A stretch of 64,000 nt of DNA from Takakia lepidozioides. Lineage: Eukaryota; Streptophyta; Takakiopsida; Takakiales; Takakiaceae. The position numbers and the translations under genes were made by a program. Under the pieces are notes generated by a model. It did not search any database. It was given only the letters and a program-made list of their open reading frames with translations, and was not told the origin of the DNA. The number at the start of each line of letters is the position of its first letter. Position 1 is the first letter of the stretch. The stretch covers positions 3,162,001 through 3,226,000 of the forward strand of contig CM060733.1 of assembly GCA_030704615.1 (NCBI GenBank), in the 5' to 3' direction. Below, piece after piece: positions 46,985-57,930 of this stretch.

Positions 46985-48432
46985 TAAAGGAAGATTCGGA
47001 AGGCTTGCCGGAAGGATGAGCTGGCGAAGTCCGTGATGTAGGACTTGAGGATGGGGGTTAAATCGCAGTTCCACTTGCAAAATGGACTGCTCCGGTATAA
47101 GCAAAAGCGTCTCTACGTGCCAAAGGGAGGGATCAGAGATAGCCTCTTGAGAGAATGCCATGATAGCCCGCTTGCGGGCCACGGCGGAGCCAAGCGCACT
47201 GGGCACTCTTGAAGAAAGAGTATTTCTGGCCCAAACTGAGGGAGGAGGCAGAGGAGTATGTCAAGACATGCACCACATGCCAACAAAACCGGAGCGAGTA
47301 CAAAAAGCAAGCGGGGCTGTTACAACCCTTGCCGATTCCAGAGGGGACTTGGGAAAGCGTCTCGATGGATTTCATGACTGCTATGCCGCTGTCAAAAGGA
47401 TTCGATGCAATCATGGTGGTGGTGGATAAGTTCAGTAAAATGGGCCATTTCATCCCCATCAAGGAGATGGCAACGGCGCAGGAGATAGGGCGACTTTACT
47501 TCGCCCACGTCTTAAAGCATCATGGAGTCCTGAAGGATATTGTCTCGGACCGCGATCCAAAGTTTACGAGTAAATTTTGGAGGGCACTTTGGAAGAAGAT
47601 GGGGACGAGGCTGAAGATGAGCACCGCCTTCCGACCTACGACCAACGACCAAACAGAAAGAGTGAATTCTGTAGGGAAGCAGATCTTGCGGAATTACGTG
47701 TCGGCAGACCAAACAGACTGGGTGGAACACTTAGACGCGGCAGAGTTCTGTTATAATAACACAGAACACTCCGCAACGGGAGTTTCCCATTTCGTATTGG
47801 TCTATGGAAAAGCACCTCTGGTGCCGACAAGTTGGGCCGCCCAGGACGTTGAGGAACCGGCAGTAGCGACAGTACTAGAAGAACACGAGCGTTTGTTGAA
47901 GCTCGCAAAGTACAACATTGCCAAAGCTAGGAAACGGTATGAAAGGCAGGCGAATCGGAACCGGAGGGAAGTGAAGTTTGAGGCAGGCACGGAGGTCTGG
48001 TTGAACATCAAGAATTTCCGACTACCTCCGGAAGTGAGTCCAAAGTTCGTACCTCCGTATGCGGGACTCTTTCGCATCCGGAAGGTTATGAATGAGGATG
48101 TGTATGAATTGGAGCTGTCGGCAAACAGCAAGGTGCATCCAGTATTCAACGTCTCCCTTTTGAAGCCTTACTTCAAAGATGAAGCGCGACCGAATCGGCA
48201 TTAAGTGTTGCGTCCGCCACCTGTGTTGTTGGATCATGAAAATGAACCTGAGTACGAGGTGGAGGCAGTACTTAAGTGGAGGAGGTTCAAGAACCGAGAA
48301 ACGGAGTATCTCGTCAAATGGAAGGGCTATCATCATGTGGAGGCATCTTGGGTGCGTGCCTCAGAAATGGGAAACGCATCCGAGGCGGTTGCAGTTTTGG
48401 AAGGGCGACCTCAAAAGCGGAAGAAGCGTTGA
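46985..48432 (+). pseudogene. Chromovirus integrase with C-terminal chromodomain
   Basis: After stops at 46985 and 47039 the zinc domain (LLRECHDSPLAGHGGAKRT, CTTCQQN) spans a frameshift near 47200. The catalytic core has SMDFMTAMP, VSDRDPKF and the Glu in NDQTERVN. The GPF-like region reads RLPPEVSPKFVPPYAGLF. An in-frame TAA at 48202 precedes the chromodomain (EYEVEAVLKWRRF, EYLVKWKGY, ASWVRASEM), which ends at the stop before 48433. Chromodomains of this class direct insertion to heterochromatin. Confidence 0.93.
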
Positions 48433-49338
48433 TGGGGACATCAACCTTGGAGCGTGGGGGAGGAAATGCATGCTTAGCCCGGCTTAGCTAGCTCAGGAAT
48501 CCGATTGCAAAAACTTGTATTGTACAAAAATTTGTTATTAAGGAAATGGATTCCAAATGTTGTGCGTCCTATTTTGTTTGGAATGGTGATGCATGGTGTG
48601 GTTGGCTAGTGTGTAAAATGCATGCTAGCTTACAAAAGTGGGAGAGGTAAATTGGGTTAATCGTGTATTTGCGCAATGCCGAAATCGGGTGACTCCCATC
48701 CAAGGGGCAAGGAAACATGCGCCTTCTTTGGGAGTTCACGTGCTAGTGCGCACCTGGCGCGTGCGCGTACTATAACTGCGCTACCGAGGTGGTTGCCTTG
48801 TAGTGCGGGCTAACGCGGAAGCTACGTGCTTCCGTTCATGTACTATAATCGTGTAGTCTCGGGACGAAGTCGTAGTGCGGCTTCGACGTGTTCCCGTACC
48901 TCAGGCCAGCATTCCAAGACGGACCCAATTTTAGTGATTGAGGTGCACGGTTGGTTCAAGGTTATCTTCCTAGTCAAAGGGGGTTCGAGGTGAACCCTTG
49001 CGCAAGGTGATGCCAAAGGCGGCATCATGAGTGATCGCAAGCAATGTTGTTGCAGTAAGGCGATTCGATCCTCGGGGAGGATCGTTCCTTGGCCTTGAAG
49101 TAGGCCAAGAAGAGTGCACTGGGAGGAGCTTGAGAGGCTCTACCCCTGGCCGGGACTTGGAGGAAGTCGGCCGAACTAGCTAGTGGAGAGTAGAGTCAAG
49201 TGTGGGGTTTGGTTCTTTGCCATGGGACGCCATGGTACGGAAACAAACTCCTTGATGTGGGACGCCACAACTTGGATGTTCGTTTCTACAAAATGGACAA
49301 GTCGATGAGGACATCGACTCCCTGTTGGTAGGGGTGTG
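48433..49338 (+). other. Chromovirus 3' untranslated region
   Basis: About 0.9 kb without coding capacity lies between the chromodomain stop and the 3' LTR. The same sequence is found reversed at 62704-63610 in the third copy, so it belongs to the element. A purine-rich stretch next to the LTR (GGTAGGGGTG) may serve as polypurine tract. Confidence 0.85.
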
Positions 49339-50064
49339 TGTCGCGGCCTTTTGCCTTGAGGGCAGGGGGTCGGGACACATGAGGGGCTGCCCCTGTGGTG
49401 GGGGCAGTGGCAGCGATAGGTACGGGGGGCTGAAGCACCCTTGAGTGCCCAAGGCACTCAAGGAGGCGGAGGTGCTCACTAGGTGGAGCCCCGCACACCG
49501 GGATGCGGTGGGGGTGGCTTCACAAAGGGATGGTGGTAGCTTAGCGGGACTTAGTGGGGGTGGCATAGGACTCACCTTGGGGCGGAGACCTCGTGGTGGG
49601 AGTCGTGGGGAGTCTTGGGACTCATCACGGTCCATAGGGGCCGTGGTGGGTGGGCCAAGACTCATCGCGACTCATCACCGGGAGTCGAGGGTTTTCGTGG
49701 TGGTTCGCCATAAAATGGCATGGTTGTTTGTGAAACCCCCGCGGACAGCTACAGAAGTATATATAGGGAGTAGTAACCTCAAGAACGGTGCAAGCCCGTT
49801 GGTGACCAAAAACTAGTGAGTAAGCGAGCGAGCCGGAAAGCGACCAAAGAGTGGGGAGCTGTTCCGGACTGCCAACTACCAAAGGGAATTCCCGCTGGGC
49901 CCAAATCGGTGGAGGGTTCTTTGGGAGATCAAAGGGGGACCGTTATGCCCCGGTGAGCAGCCGAAGCTCCAAGTTGGCCAGCGGCCAGGTTGGGAGTTAG
50001 GCGAGCGCATCAAAGCGAGTAACTATGACTTGAAGGGGAGCTTACCGAAGTGAGGTGTGTGACA
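49339..50064 (+). repeat. 3' LTR of the chromovirus
   Basis: The 726-bp repeat is similar to the 5' LTR throughout, with scattered single-base differences and small indels (for example an added A in the segment GCGACCAAAGAG). It is followed directly by the ACCAG target duplication. The TATA box is at 49758-49765. Confidence 0.94.
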
Positions 50065-50384
50065 ACCAGTCAAGAGCAGGTTAGAGAGGCTTTGGTGGCA
50101 AAGCTGAGAACTGGACTTGGGAATGCGAGCTTTCATTGTGTGAAGGATTGCAAGACCAAGCGAAAGGGCTGATTTGGCTTGGGGCAAATCAATGCACTTT
50201 GTGGAGTATGTTGAGATTGGGTTTCAATCTCAAGCTTCAGCATTGAGAGGGCTCTTGTCATGGCAAGAGCAGGGCTGGAACAGGAGCTAAGAGGTGCGGC
50301 AAGGCCATGAAATCTGCACCTAGGGTTTCAGAGCTTGGAAGAAGAGCTCTTGCACCACAAGAGGAATGTCTTGTGGCTGGAAAT

Positions 50385-50800
50385 GTAAGCCTTATCTCTT
50401 GTGTGAAGAGAATGCATGTGTGGAGCATGCATGCAGCCTATTGAAGCTTCCATCTTCAAGCTTGGAGGGCAAGCAAGGAAGAGGGAAGGGCTGACTTCTC
50501 TTATGTGAGTGCAACGCATATGTGGAGCATGCTTTCAGCCCGTTGAAGGCTTGTACTTTCAAGTTTGGGAGTGCAAGAAAGGAAGGAAGGGGCTGGTTTC
50601 CCTGTAGGGCATGTGTGGAGCATACTTCCAGCCCGCTGAAGCTTGTATTTTCAGGTTGGTGGGTGCAAGAAAGGAAGCAAAGGGGCTGATTCTCTTGTGG
50701 TGAGAGTGAGGCATGTGTGGAGCATGCCTTCAGTCCATTGGGCTTTTGGTTTCAAGCTTTAGAGAGCTAGAATGGAAGGGCTAGAGCTGGTTCCCACTTG
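50385..50800 (+). repeat. Tandem repeat, about 4 units of 100-130 bp
   Basis: Each unit contains a GCATGTGTGGAGCATGC-like core, then CAGCCCGTTGAAGCTTG-like and TTTCAAGCTTGG-like blocks, then a purine-rich AAGAAAGGAAG run. The copies differ by substitutions and small indels. No coding meaning is evident. Confidence 0.7.
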
Positions 50801-51236
50801 GGTGAAAGAAAAGCACTTGTAGGGCATATGTGAGGTGGGGTTTCAACCTCAAGCCTAGATAGAGCATGGCTCTTGAAGTGGCAGATGTAGGGGGCTGGAA
50901 TAGGCTCTAAGATAGATGCTATGGCTAAAGAAAACGCTTGAATGAGTGCTCACAAGGGCTGGAAACTAGCAAGGCTTGGTTGCTTGCCATTGAGTTTAGC
51001 GGCGTGTTTGGGGAGTCTAAGTGAGAAAGAAGGCTTGGTTTGTGGCAACCATCTTCCTCATGGCTTAGGGCTACTATTGGTGGTGTGTGGGAGCCGAAAG
51101 AGCAAGAATACCTTGCTGATTTCTTCACAGCCGCCATAGCTCGGTGCAAAGAAGCCTAGAGTCCAAGAGACACAAACCCTAGCTTGGCATGGCTAAACCC
51201 TTGGAGAAATGGCTAAACTGCCATGAGTGGCCATGG

Positions 51237-51720
51237 ATGGGGCTGTGACGGGCTGTGACGGGTTGTGGCATGTAGGGCCATGATCCTGTGATCTGTGTAG
51301 GGCTGTGATGGGCTGTGATAGGTGGCCTATGGGGTTGTGAGGGGCTGTGACAGGCTGTGCCCTGTGGCCTGTGGGGCTGTGAGGGGCTCTGACAGGCTAT
51401 GGCCTTTGGGGCTGTGACCCCTGTGACCTTTGTAGGGCTGTGATAGGTTGTGCCTGTGGCCTTTGGGGTTGTGATGGGCTGTGACAGGCTGTGACAGACT
51501 GTGGCCTTTGGGGCTGTGACCCCTGTGACCTGTGTAGGGCTGTGACAGGCTGTGCCTATGGCCTTTGGGGCTGTGACGGGCTGTGACAGGCTGTGACCTG
51601 TGGCCTGTGGCCTGTGTGGGGTTGTGACGGCTGTGACCTGTGGCCTGTGGCCTGTGTGGGGTTGTGATGGCTGTGACCAGTGATCTGTGTGGGCCTGTGC
51701 TGGTTTGTGGTGGCCCGTGT
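51237..51720 (+). repeat. GGGCTGTGAC minisatellite
   Basis: Nearly 500 bp are made of variants of GGCTGTGACGGGCTGTGAC, CTGTGGCCTTTGGGG and TGACCTGTGGCCTGTG arranged as higher-order units. The - strand reads as a Thr/His/Pro-rich open frame only because of the repeat. Confidence 0.85.
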
Positions 51721-52445
51721 TGACATGTGGACGGCCTATGCTAACTCGTGGAGGCACTGGTGGACTGCCTGAGGACTGGCATGTGGTCTTGAAGGCCGAA
51801 TTTTGACGCTCGTGGAGGGCGGTTTGAGGAGTATCTTCATGATATTCCCATGGTCATGCAAGTGACGGAAGAGAGGAGATGAAGTGGGATGAGGGCATGC
51901 TGGGGTTAGGCATTGCTTTAGCTTCTCTTCCTCGTAGTTTTCCACCCTCTCATTAGGCCAAGACCTTTCTGTAGGTGGAGGCAAGAGTCAGTCCGGGTTT
52001 GGGCTGGGGTGTCATTGCAGGAGCAACACCGTGGAGTTGTTTTTGGTGTGGGGGAGTTGTCGTTCTGATTTCTTGTGTTTGGATCCCCTCCATACCTACA
52101 TGCTTGACTGTGCGCATATTAGTTTTGTGTGGGCGCTTGTTTTTATAGGTGATTGGTCCGGATTTTATCACCGGCCAGTCCTAGAGCATGCTGTCGATGG
52201 TGAGGCTGGGGAGATGACAAGTTAGACCATCATTGTTTCTCCTGTGGTGAGGTTGGAGGTGATGACCAGCCAACCATATGAGTACTTGCGGTGGATGCAG
52301 GTGCAGGTGCAGGTGTAGGCTATGTTAGGAACCTAGCTAGTATTCCAAACCATAAGCCGCAACAGGTTCTCTACCCGGTTACTTTGTGGAGAGGGGGTTA
52401 GAGACATGTTCATGACCGGTTGAGTGACAGTTTGTCAACACGGAG
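51721..52445. other. Leader region left of DNMT element B Gag
   Basis: No coding family is visible. If element B is complete on this side, its 5' LTR and primer site should be near here, but I found neither a matching LTR end nor a clear tRNA primer site. Confidence 0.4.
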
Positions 52446-53883
52446 GTGCCACTAGTTGTTGGGGACAGTGCTGGATTGAGCACTAGTGATACTAGTGGGT
52501 ACACGAGACGAGGTGTGCGGTTTAGGCCACCTTCACCTCCCGTGTCTTCTACGGAAGGTTCTGATTCGGATTGTGAATCAGGCGGACTCACACTGGCAAT
52601 GCAAGTTGTTTCCTTGCCATTGTTGTGGGACACAATGGAGGAGATGTATGGAGCTACCAAGGGGCTACAAAGGTACTCTGGGGCGGTGGGCACCATCGAG
52701 TTGGATGATTTTATCCAAGAGTTTGATAGTTGGTGTGATTTGCAGCAAATGCGCAATCCACAACTATTTACGCATTTCATGGCATGGAAGGGGCTGTTTC
52801 AGCACCTTGAGGGGCCGCCTATGAATGATTACCATGAGTTCAGGTGGGGGCATGAGGTTGAGATCGAGGAGTGGAGGATGTACTGGTCACCCGACTATGT
52901 CTCCATCACTAGGGGCACTAGAGCCACGAGGGCAGTGGCTACACCTGCCGCTGCACCGGCAGCTTCAACAAGCAGCAGTGGGACTAGTGGGACTGGTGGT
53001 ACCGTAGCTATGACGTCCACCCAAGCCACTACCGCACCAACACCAGCACATGTGTCTGCCTTCAACCCTGTTGTGGTGTTCTTCGAAGAGTTGAGAGGGA
53101 ACTACCAAGGGGTGAGGACAGAGAAGTTGCGGAGCTTGCAAGAGTTCCAACGGAAGCCTACTGAGAGCTTGAGGGAGGCTTTCACTCGCATGAGGCACTT
53201 GATAAATGTAACCCAAGGGGTTACGGAAGGTTAGGCAGTCCAATTCTGGTATGGGATATTGGACAAGGAGCTGAGGAGAAGGGTGCGGGATGCAATTCTC
53301 CTACAAGCGGCCCAACCCACCTTAGCAAATGTGTTTTTACTGGTAAAGCGGATAGAGCTCAAAATGGTGGAGGAACGAGTGGTCGTGGTGGGATTTGCTA
53401 AGGAGACACCACGGGGTAGTGGTTCTCCTAGCCAATCACTACCTCAATGTGCTCAAGGCAACAAGGGGGCTCAAGTGAAGCTCAAGGAAGGACAGAGAGG
53501 ACCTCAGATGCAGGGGTCTCTCCCTTCATTTGCAGGCCAACAACGGGCGGAGGTGGTGTGTTGGACATGTGGAGGACCCCATGTCAAGAAGGATTGCCCA
53601 GAGGGAGGCAAAGGGCCGACACATGCACAGCCAACACAGTTGCAGTGTGGGCATTGTGGCAAGCACGGGCATGGAGAGGCCCAGTGTTATGATTTGCATC
53701 CTGAATTGCGCCCAGGTCAGTTCCAAGGGAACAATGGTGCCCGGGGGCGAGGTGGAGCAGCCCAGAGAGGACGAGGTGGCCAGGCACGAGGTGCAGGCCA
53801 AGGGCAAGCTCAACATGGTCAAGGACGTGGAGGTCAGGGTGTTGACCAAGGCATGGCCAACCAGCTTCAGCAGCTAGAGCAGA
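52446..53883 (+). pseudogene. Gag of DNMT element B
   Basis: An open frame begins without an ATG (an upstream in-frame stop lies at 52425). It encodes an acidic N-terminus, a core with YHEFRWGHEVEIEEWRMYW and FQRKPTESLREAFTRMRHLI, then a TAG at 53232-53234. A second open part follows with two zinc knuckles, CWTCGGPHVKKDC and CGHCGKHGHGEAQC, and a Gly/Arg/Gln-rich tail (RGRGGAAQRGRGGQARG). Zinc knuckles bind RNA during packaging. The frame runs straight into the CACTA element at 53884 and resumes in frame after it at 57931. Confidence 0.82.
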
Positions 53884-55129
53884 CACTAGAAGAGAAACCG
53901 GCTTTTTCCACGGCTCTGCCATCTCACACCTGACACATTCCACGGCTTTTATCACGGGTCTGTAGAGTGAGCCAAGGTGTGGGTCAAAATATGCCCTAAC
54001 TGTGGGGTGTCTCACATGTGATCCACACCCAAGGCAGGAATGGTGTGAAAACAGCCATGAGCGTGGCAGGAGTTGGCTTAGTTTACATGGCATGTTACAC
54101 ACATGTGTGAAATGGGACCATAGAATTTCCACATTGTGGTGTATGGGGAGTTTGAGAATGATGCCCTTGGAAAATGATTATGAACTTCATGTTCATGTTT
54201 AGAAATATGCATGATGGGCTATTAGCAAGTGAAGAATCACCCCCTGCTACACCCCATTTTCAATCTCTACATTATGAAGTCTATAATGCCCTTGGTGAAA
54301 TGAGCATGGGGATCGCATTCAAAAGTGGCCCCATTCCGTTGCAACCTATGACACAAGTAGGACAAATAGGCATAGGCATGATTTACACTTTTTGCCACAA
54401 ATCACTTGCATCATCCTTACGTTGAACTCCTTGTTTATGTAACATGCTTGGACTTTGTCATCTCACACATCAAAGAAAAAACCAGAATATTTTGAAAAAA
54501 TCCTAACCTAAATTTACTAACAAGTGTTCAAACCAGCCCAATGGTAATATATTTTATTACCACTATCAACTGTTTGTCTATGTGGTGTTTTGGTTTTCTA
54601 GACAAGTCTGGTAGCAGGATTTTAGCCTCTGACCTAGAATAAATCAAAGTGCAAAAGGTTAAAAAGTCAAAAAGTTGTTAATAAGGTTGCCCATTAGGGT
54701 AATCGTGAACACAGAGGAGGGCTGGGACTTGGCGGTTTTTTTTTGTCTCCTACGCCACACCATGTAGCCGAGGGATGGAACGCGATGATCGCAGGATATG
54801 CAGGGGCGTGGGATGGAGGCGTTGAGCAAATGATGCAGGAAGGAGGAGAGGAGGAGGAGATGAGACGAGGAGAAGCTCGCAACATTCTTGCGAGCTCGCT
54901 ATTCTTGGGAGAGTTAGCTTGACCTTAGCAGGTTGTGTTTTAATCTCTGCCTACTCAGCTGCACCGTGGTGGTTCGATCTCACAGACCAATCCGACATTA
55001 CCTGACTACAGACACAAGCAGCACACACAAGAGGTCCTTTTGGTTTGATGGTCGGTCAAGTCATGACACAAGCTCAAGGACAATGTGGTGAGGGCACCTT
55101 CTTCTTTGACCTATTTCAGCCTGTTTTGC

Positions 55130-56480
55130 CCTCTCACATCATGTTTGTGTGCATTACAGTGCTTGTGCAAGCCTGGCAGCCCTTGAGAAGGGCAAAGAGG
55201 TGCATGGGATATCATCAAAGCTGGAATTGTACCTAATGTCATTCTAAACACTGCCCTGGCAGCTCTGGAAAAGGGGAAGGAGGTCCGTGGTGACATCTTC
55301 AGAGCTGGAATTGTACCAAATGTCATTCTGAACAATACCCTAGTGGACATGTATACAAAATGTGGGTGCATCGAGGATGCAAAGGGGGTGTTCAACACTA
55401 TGGCTGAACGAGATGTGGTGTCGTGGAGTGCGATGCTTGAAGGGTATGCACAGCAGGGACGTGGGATGGAGGCTTTGGAGACCTATGAGCAAATGATGGG
55501 GGAAGGGGTTCAGCCCGGCCACATCATGTTTGTATGCATTGCAGGCCTGGCAGCCCTGGAGAAGGGCAAAGAGGTTCATTCGAAACACTGCCCAGCTGGC
55601 AGCTCTGGAAAAGGGGAAGGAGGTCCATGTTGACACCTTCAGAGCTGCAATTGTACCAAATGTCATTTTGAACAATACCCTAGTGGGTATGTATGCAAAA
55701 TGTGGGTGCATCGAGGATGCAAAGGGAGTGTTCAACACTATGGCTGAACGAGATGTGGTGTCGTGGAGTGCGATGCTTGCAGGGTATGCACAACAGGGAC
55801 GTGGGATGGAGGCTTTGGAGACCTATGAGCAAATGATGGGGGAAGGGGTTCAGCCCGACCACATCATGTTTGTGTGCATTGCAGGCCTGGCAGCCCTGAT
55901 TTAAATCAGGCACCTCAACCATGACCACAGCTTCTAAAAGAGGATCAAGAGAGGGAGTCCATAATGCCTCTTCTGGCTCTTCTGGGCATGTAAAGATGCT
56001 TTGTGAGGTAGGCAGACTGAAAGAGGCTCTACAACCTTTAAACCAAGGAGCATTTCAGCAGATTCAGATATGTATGTCTGTCTCTTGCTTAAGTGCATCA
56101 AATTGAAGGGTCTGGAAGCTGGAAAGCAAGTGCACACTCACATTATCCAAAGTGGATTCACGCCAAGTGTTTTTCTCCTCAACACCCTTGTGAACATGTA
56201 TGTTAAGTGCAGGAGCATCATGAATGCACACCGAGTGTTCAACGGAATGCCTCCACGAACTTTGATCACGTTGAATATAATGTTGGCAGGATTTAACATG
56301 GGTGTGGTAGGAATGCTTTGGAGACCTATGAGCAATTGCATGTATGCCAAATGTGGGTGCATCGAGGATGCAAAGGAAGTGTTCGACAGTATGGCTGAAC
56401 GAGATGTGGTGTCGTGGAGTGCGATGATTGCAGGATATGCACAGCTAGGGCGCGGATGGAGGCTTTGGAGACCTATGAGC
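55130..56480 (+). pseudogene. Duplicated PPR fragments inside the CACTA element
   Basis: Three to four copies of a roughly 300-400 bp PLS-type PPR block occur. The clearest are at 55250-55560 and 55590-55900, each with EKGKEVH, PNVILNNTLVGMYAKCGCIE, FNTMAERDVVSWSAM and GVQPDHIMFVCIAGLAAL. A more divergent block at 56070-56480 starts LLKCIKLKGLEAGKQVHTHI. A weak PPR-like trace (MIAGYA) lies near 54788. Frameshifts separate the copies, and no start, transit peptide or E/DYW domain is present, so these are captured and duplicated pieces. They closely resemble the fragment at 32390-32960. Confidence 0.85.
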
Positions 56481-56489
56481 AATGATGCG

Positions 56490-57260
56490 GGAAGGGGTGA
56501 TTCCCTGTGGAAAAATAGCTCCAAGAAACCTGCATGGGTAGATGGTCAACTGGAAGCCGCAGCAGCAGCGGCACAATTGATAAAATCAGGCGATGCTAAT
56601 CAAGGCACCTTCTTCAACACATTTCACTCTGTTTTCCCCTCTTATCAGAATCGCCCTAAATTTTCATGTTTTAAGAATTATGCAAGTTAGCTGGTTGAGT
56701 GAACCTTTGCTAGTTTGGAGTGACTTTGACATGATACTGCCAAAGTGACAATATGAAAGTATCCAGAAATAGGTAACAGAGAGGAGAAGCTGTGGAATGA
56801 ATACTTTTCTGACCCCAGTCAATGGTGGGACAACCGTCTTGGAAGGTAAATGCCTTTGGATTACAGAGTGATAGATGCAATTGAGAATAGGAACTGGTGT
56901 GATAAGTTGACTTGGGTGTTTGCTGGAACAAATCTAGGTTGCCATTGTCAGCTGCTAACAACAATGCAAGGATGTATGCATGATCTGTGCAGAGGCATGG
57001 ATAGCTGAAGGAGCAGGGATAGAGTGTCATCCAAGAGGGCCAGATTTCAAGCTCCAGATTACTTATGATTCCCTGTGGAAGGATAGCTACAAGAAACCTG
57101 CATGGGTAGATGGTACATAGTTTGGAGTGATTTTGACATGATATTGTCAAAGTGACAATAGGAAAGTATCCAGAAACATGTAATAAAGATGAGGAGAAGC
57201 TGTGGAATGAATGCTTTTCTGACCCCAGTCAAGGGTGGGACAACCAAGGGAAAAAGGTGA
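56490..57260 (+). pseudogene. OSB-like (PDF-motif) fragments inside the CACTA element
   Basis: The segment encodes LWNEYFSDPSQWWDNR (about 56790-56840) and GPDFKLQITYDSLWKDSYKK with PAWVDG (57035-57115). They recall the PDF motif of plant organellar single-stranded DNA-binding (OSB) proteins. Both blocks occur twice: DSLWKNSSKKPAWVDG is also at 56497-56550 and the DPSQ block again near 57200-57245. The fragments are interrupted by stops. The family assignment is from motif memory and needs a profile search. Confidence 0.6.
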
Positions 57261-57930
57261 ATGTCTATTAGATTACAGAGAGTAGGAGACGCAACTCAGC
57301 ATAGACACTAAGGCAAACTCTCCTTCCCTGCAAAGGGTGTGTTTTGGTATCTAAGCGAATAAATATAATTTCTAAAAACATAATTTCAATATTTTGTTAT
57401 TTAATAATGTTCTCATCAAGGCCACTGTCCATTTTTCCTATAATAATAATAATAATCATCATAATAATAACAATAAATTAAATCCATTAATATTCAAATT
57501 TAATATTGAAATCAATTAATAATTAATTAATGCGTACCACCAAACATGAACGAACACGTGTTGCATAGTGACTTGTCGAAGGTGTGAAATATGACACGTG
57601 TCGCATAGTGGCTTGTTCAAGGTGTGAAATCCGCTGTGAAACATGCCACACTGGCCTTTTTCACACTCTGCCATGTCAGCTATGTCATTAGCCATGTCAG
57701 CGGCCATGTCATCATGCACCCCGTGAAAAAAGCCACCCATGGAAAAAGCCTCCCATGGAAAAAGCCACCCGTGGACTTTTCCACAGGGCCACCCGAGAGC
57801 CAGGCTGTCCACGGGGTGTCCGAAAGCACTAGTCATTTCTTACACCCACGGCAGGTGTGGACTGCGGCTGATTCCACAGAAAAAAGTGTGGAAAAAAGCG
57901 TGGAAAAAGCCGGTTTCTCTTCTAGTGAGA

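Larger units (their letters stand above)
43117..50064 (+). mobile_element. Full-length Ty3/gypsy chromovirus (decayed)
   Basis: The element is bounded by LTRs of 724 and 726 bp (TGTCGCGGCC...GACA) and a 5-bp target duplication ACCAG (43112-43116 and 50065-50069). It has a primer site matching initiator-Met tRNA and Gag, protease, RT, RNase H, integrase and chromodomain coding regions in order. Eight nonsense codons and a frameshift show it cannot make its proteins. The two LTRs differ by few changes, suggesting a moderately young insertion. The same family supplies the solo LTR at 28643 and the - strand element at 61976. Confidence 0.96.
53884..57927. mobile_element. Non-autonomous CACTA transposon carrying gene fragments
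   Basis: The ends are CACTAGAAGAGAAACC... at 53884-53912 and its exact reverse complement at 57899-57927 (29 bp, perfect). They are flanked by a 3-bp duplication AGA (53881-53883 and 57928-57930). CACTA ends and a 3-bp target duplication define this superfamily. Subterminal repeats of the type CCACGG and GTGGAAAAAGCC cluster near both ends (for example 57720-57900). Removing the element and one AGA restores the Gag frame of DNMT element B (QQLEQ joined to RLAAMATAQVV). No transposase is recognisable; the interior holds PPR and OSB-like fragments. Confidence 0.95.

Noticed and set aside
51179-51757. 192-codon Thr/His/Pro-rich frame on the - strand
   Set aside because: It is a by-product of the GGGCTGTGAC minisatellite; the frame is open only because the repeat lacks stops.
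42572-52445. Reading 42572-42770 as the 5' LTR of DNMT element B
   Set aside because: The repeat has the orientation of a - strand element (TGTGAAAC on the + strand equals the LTR end GTTTCACA), matching element A and not the + strand element B.
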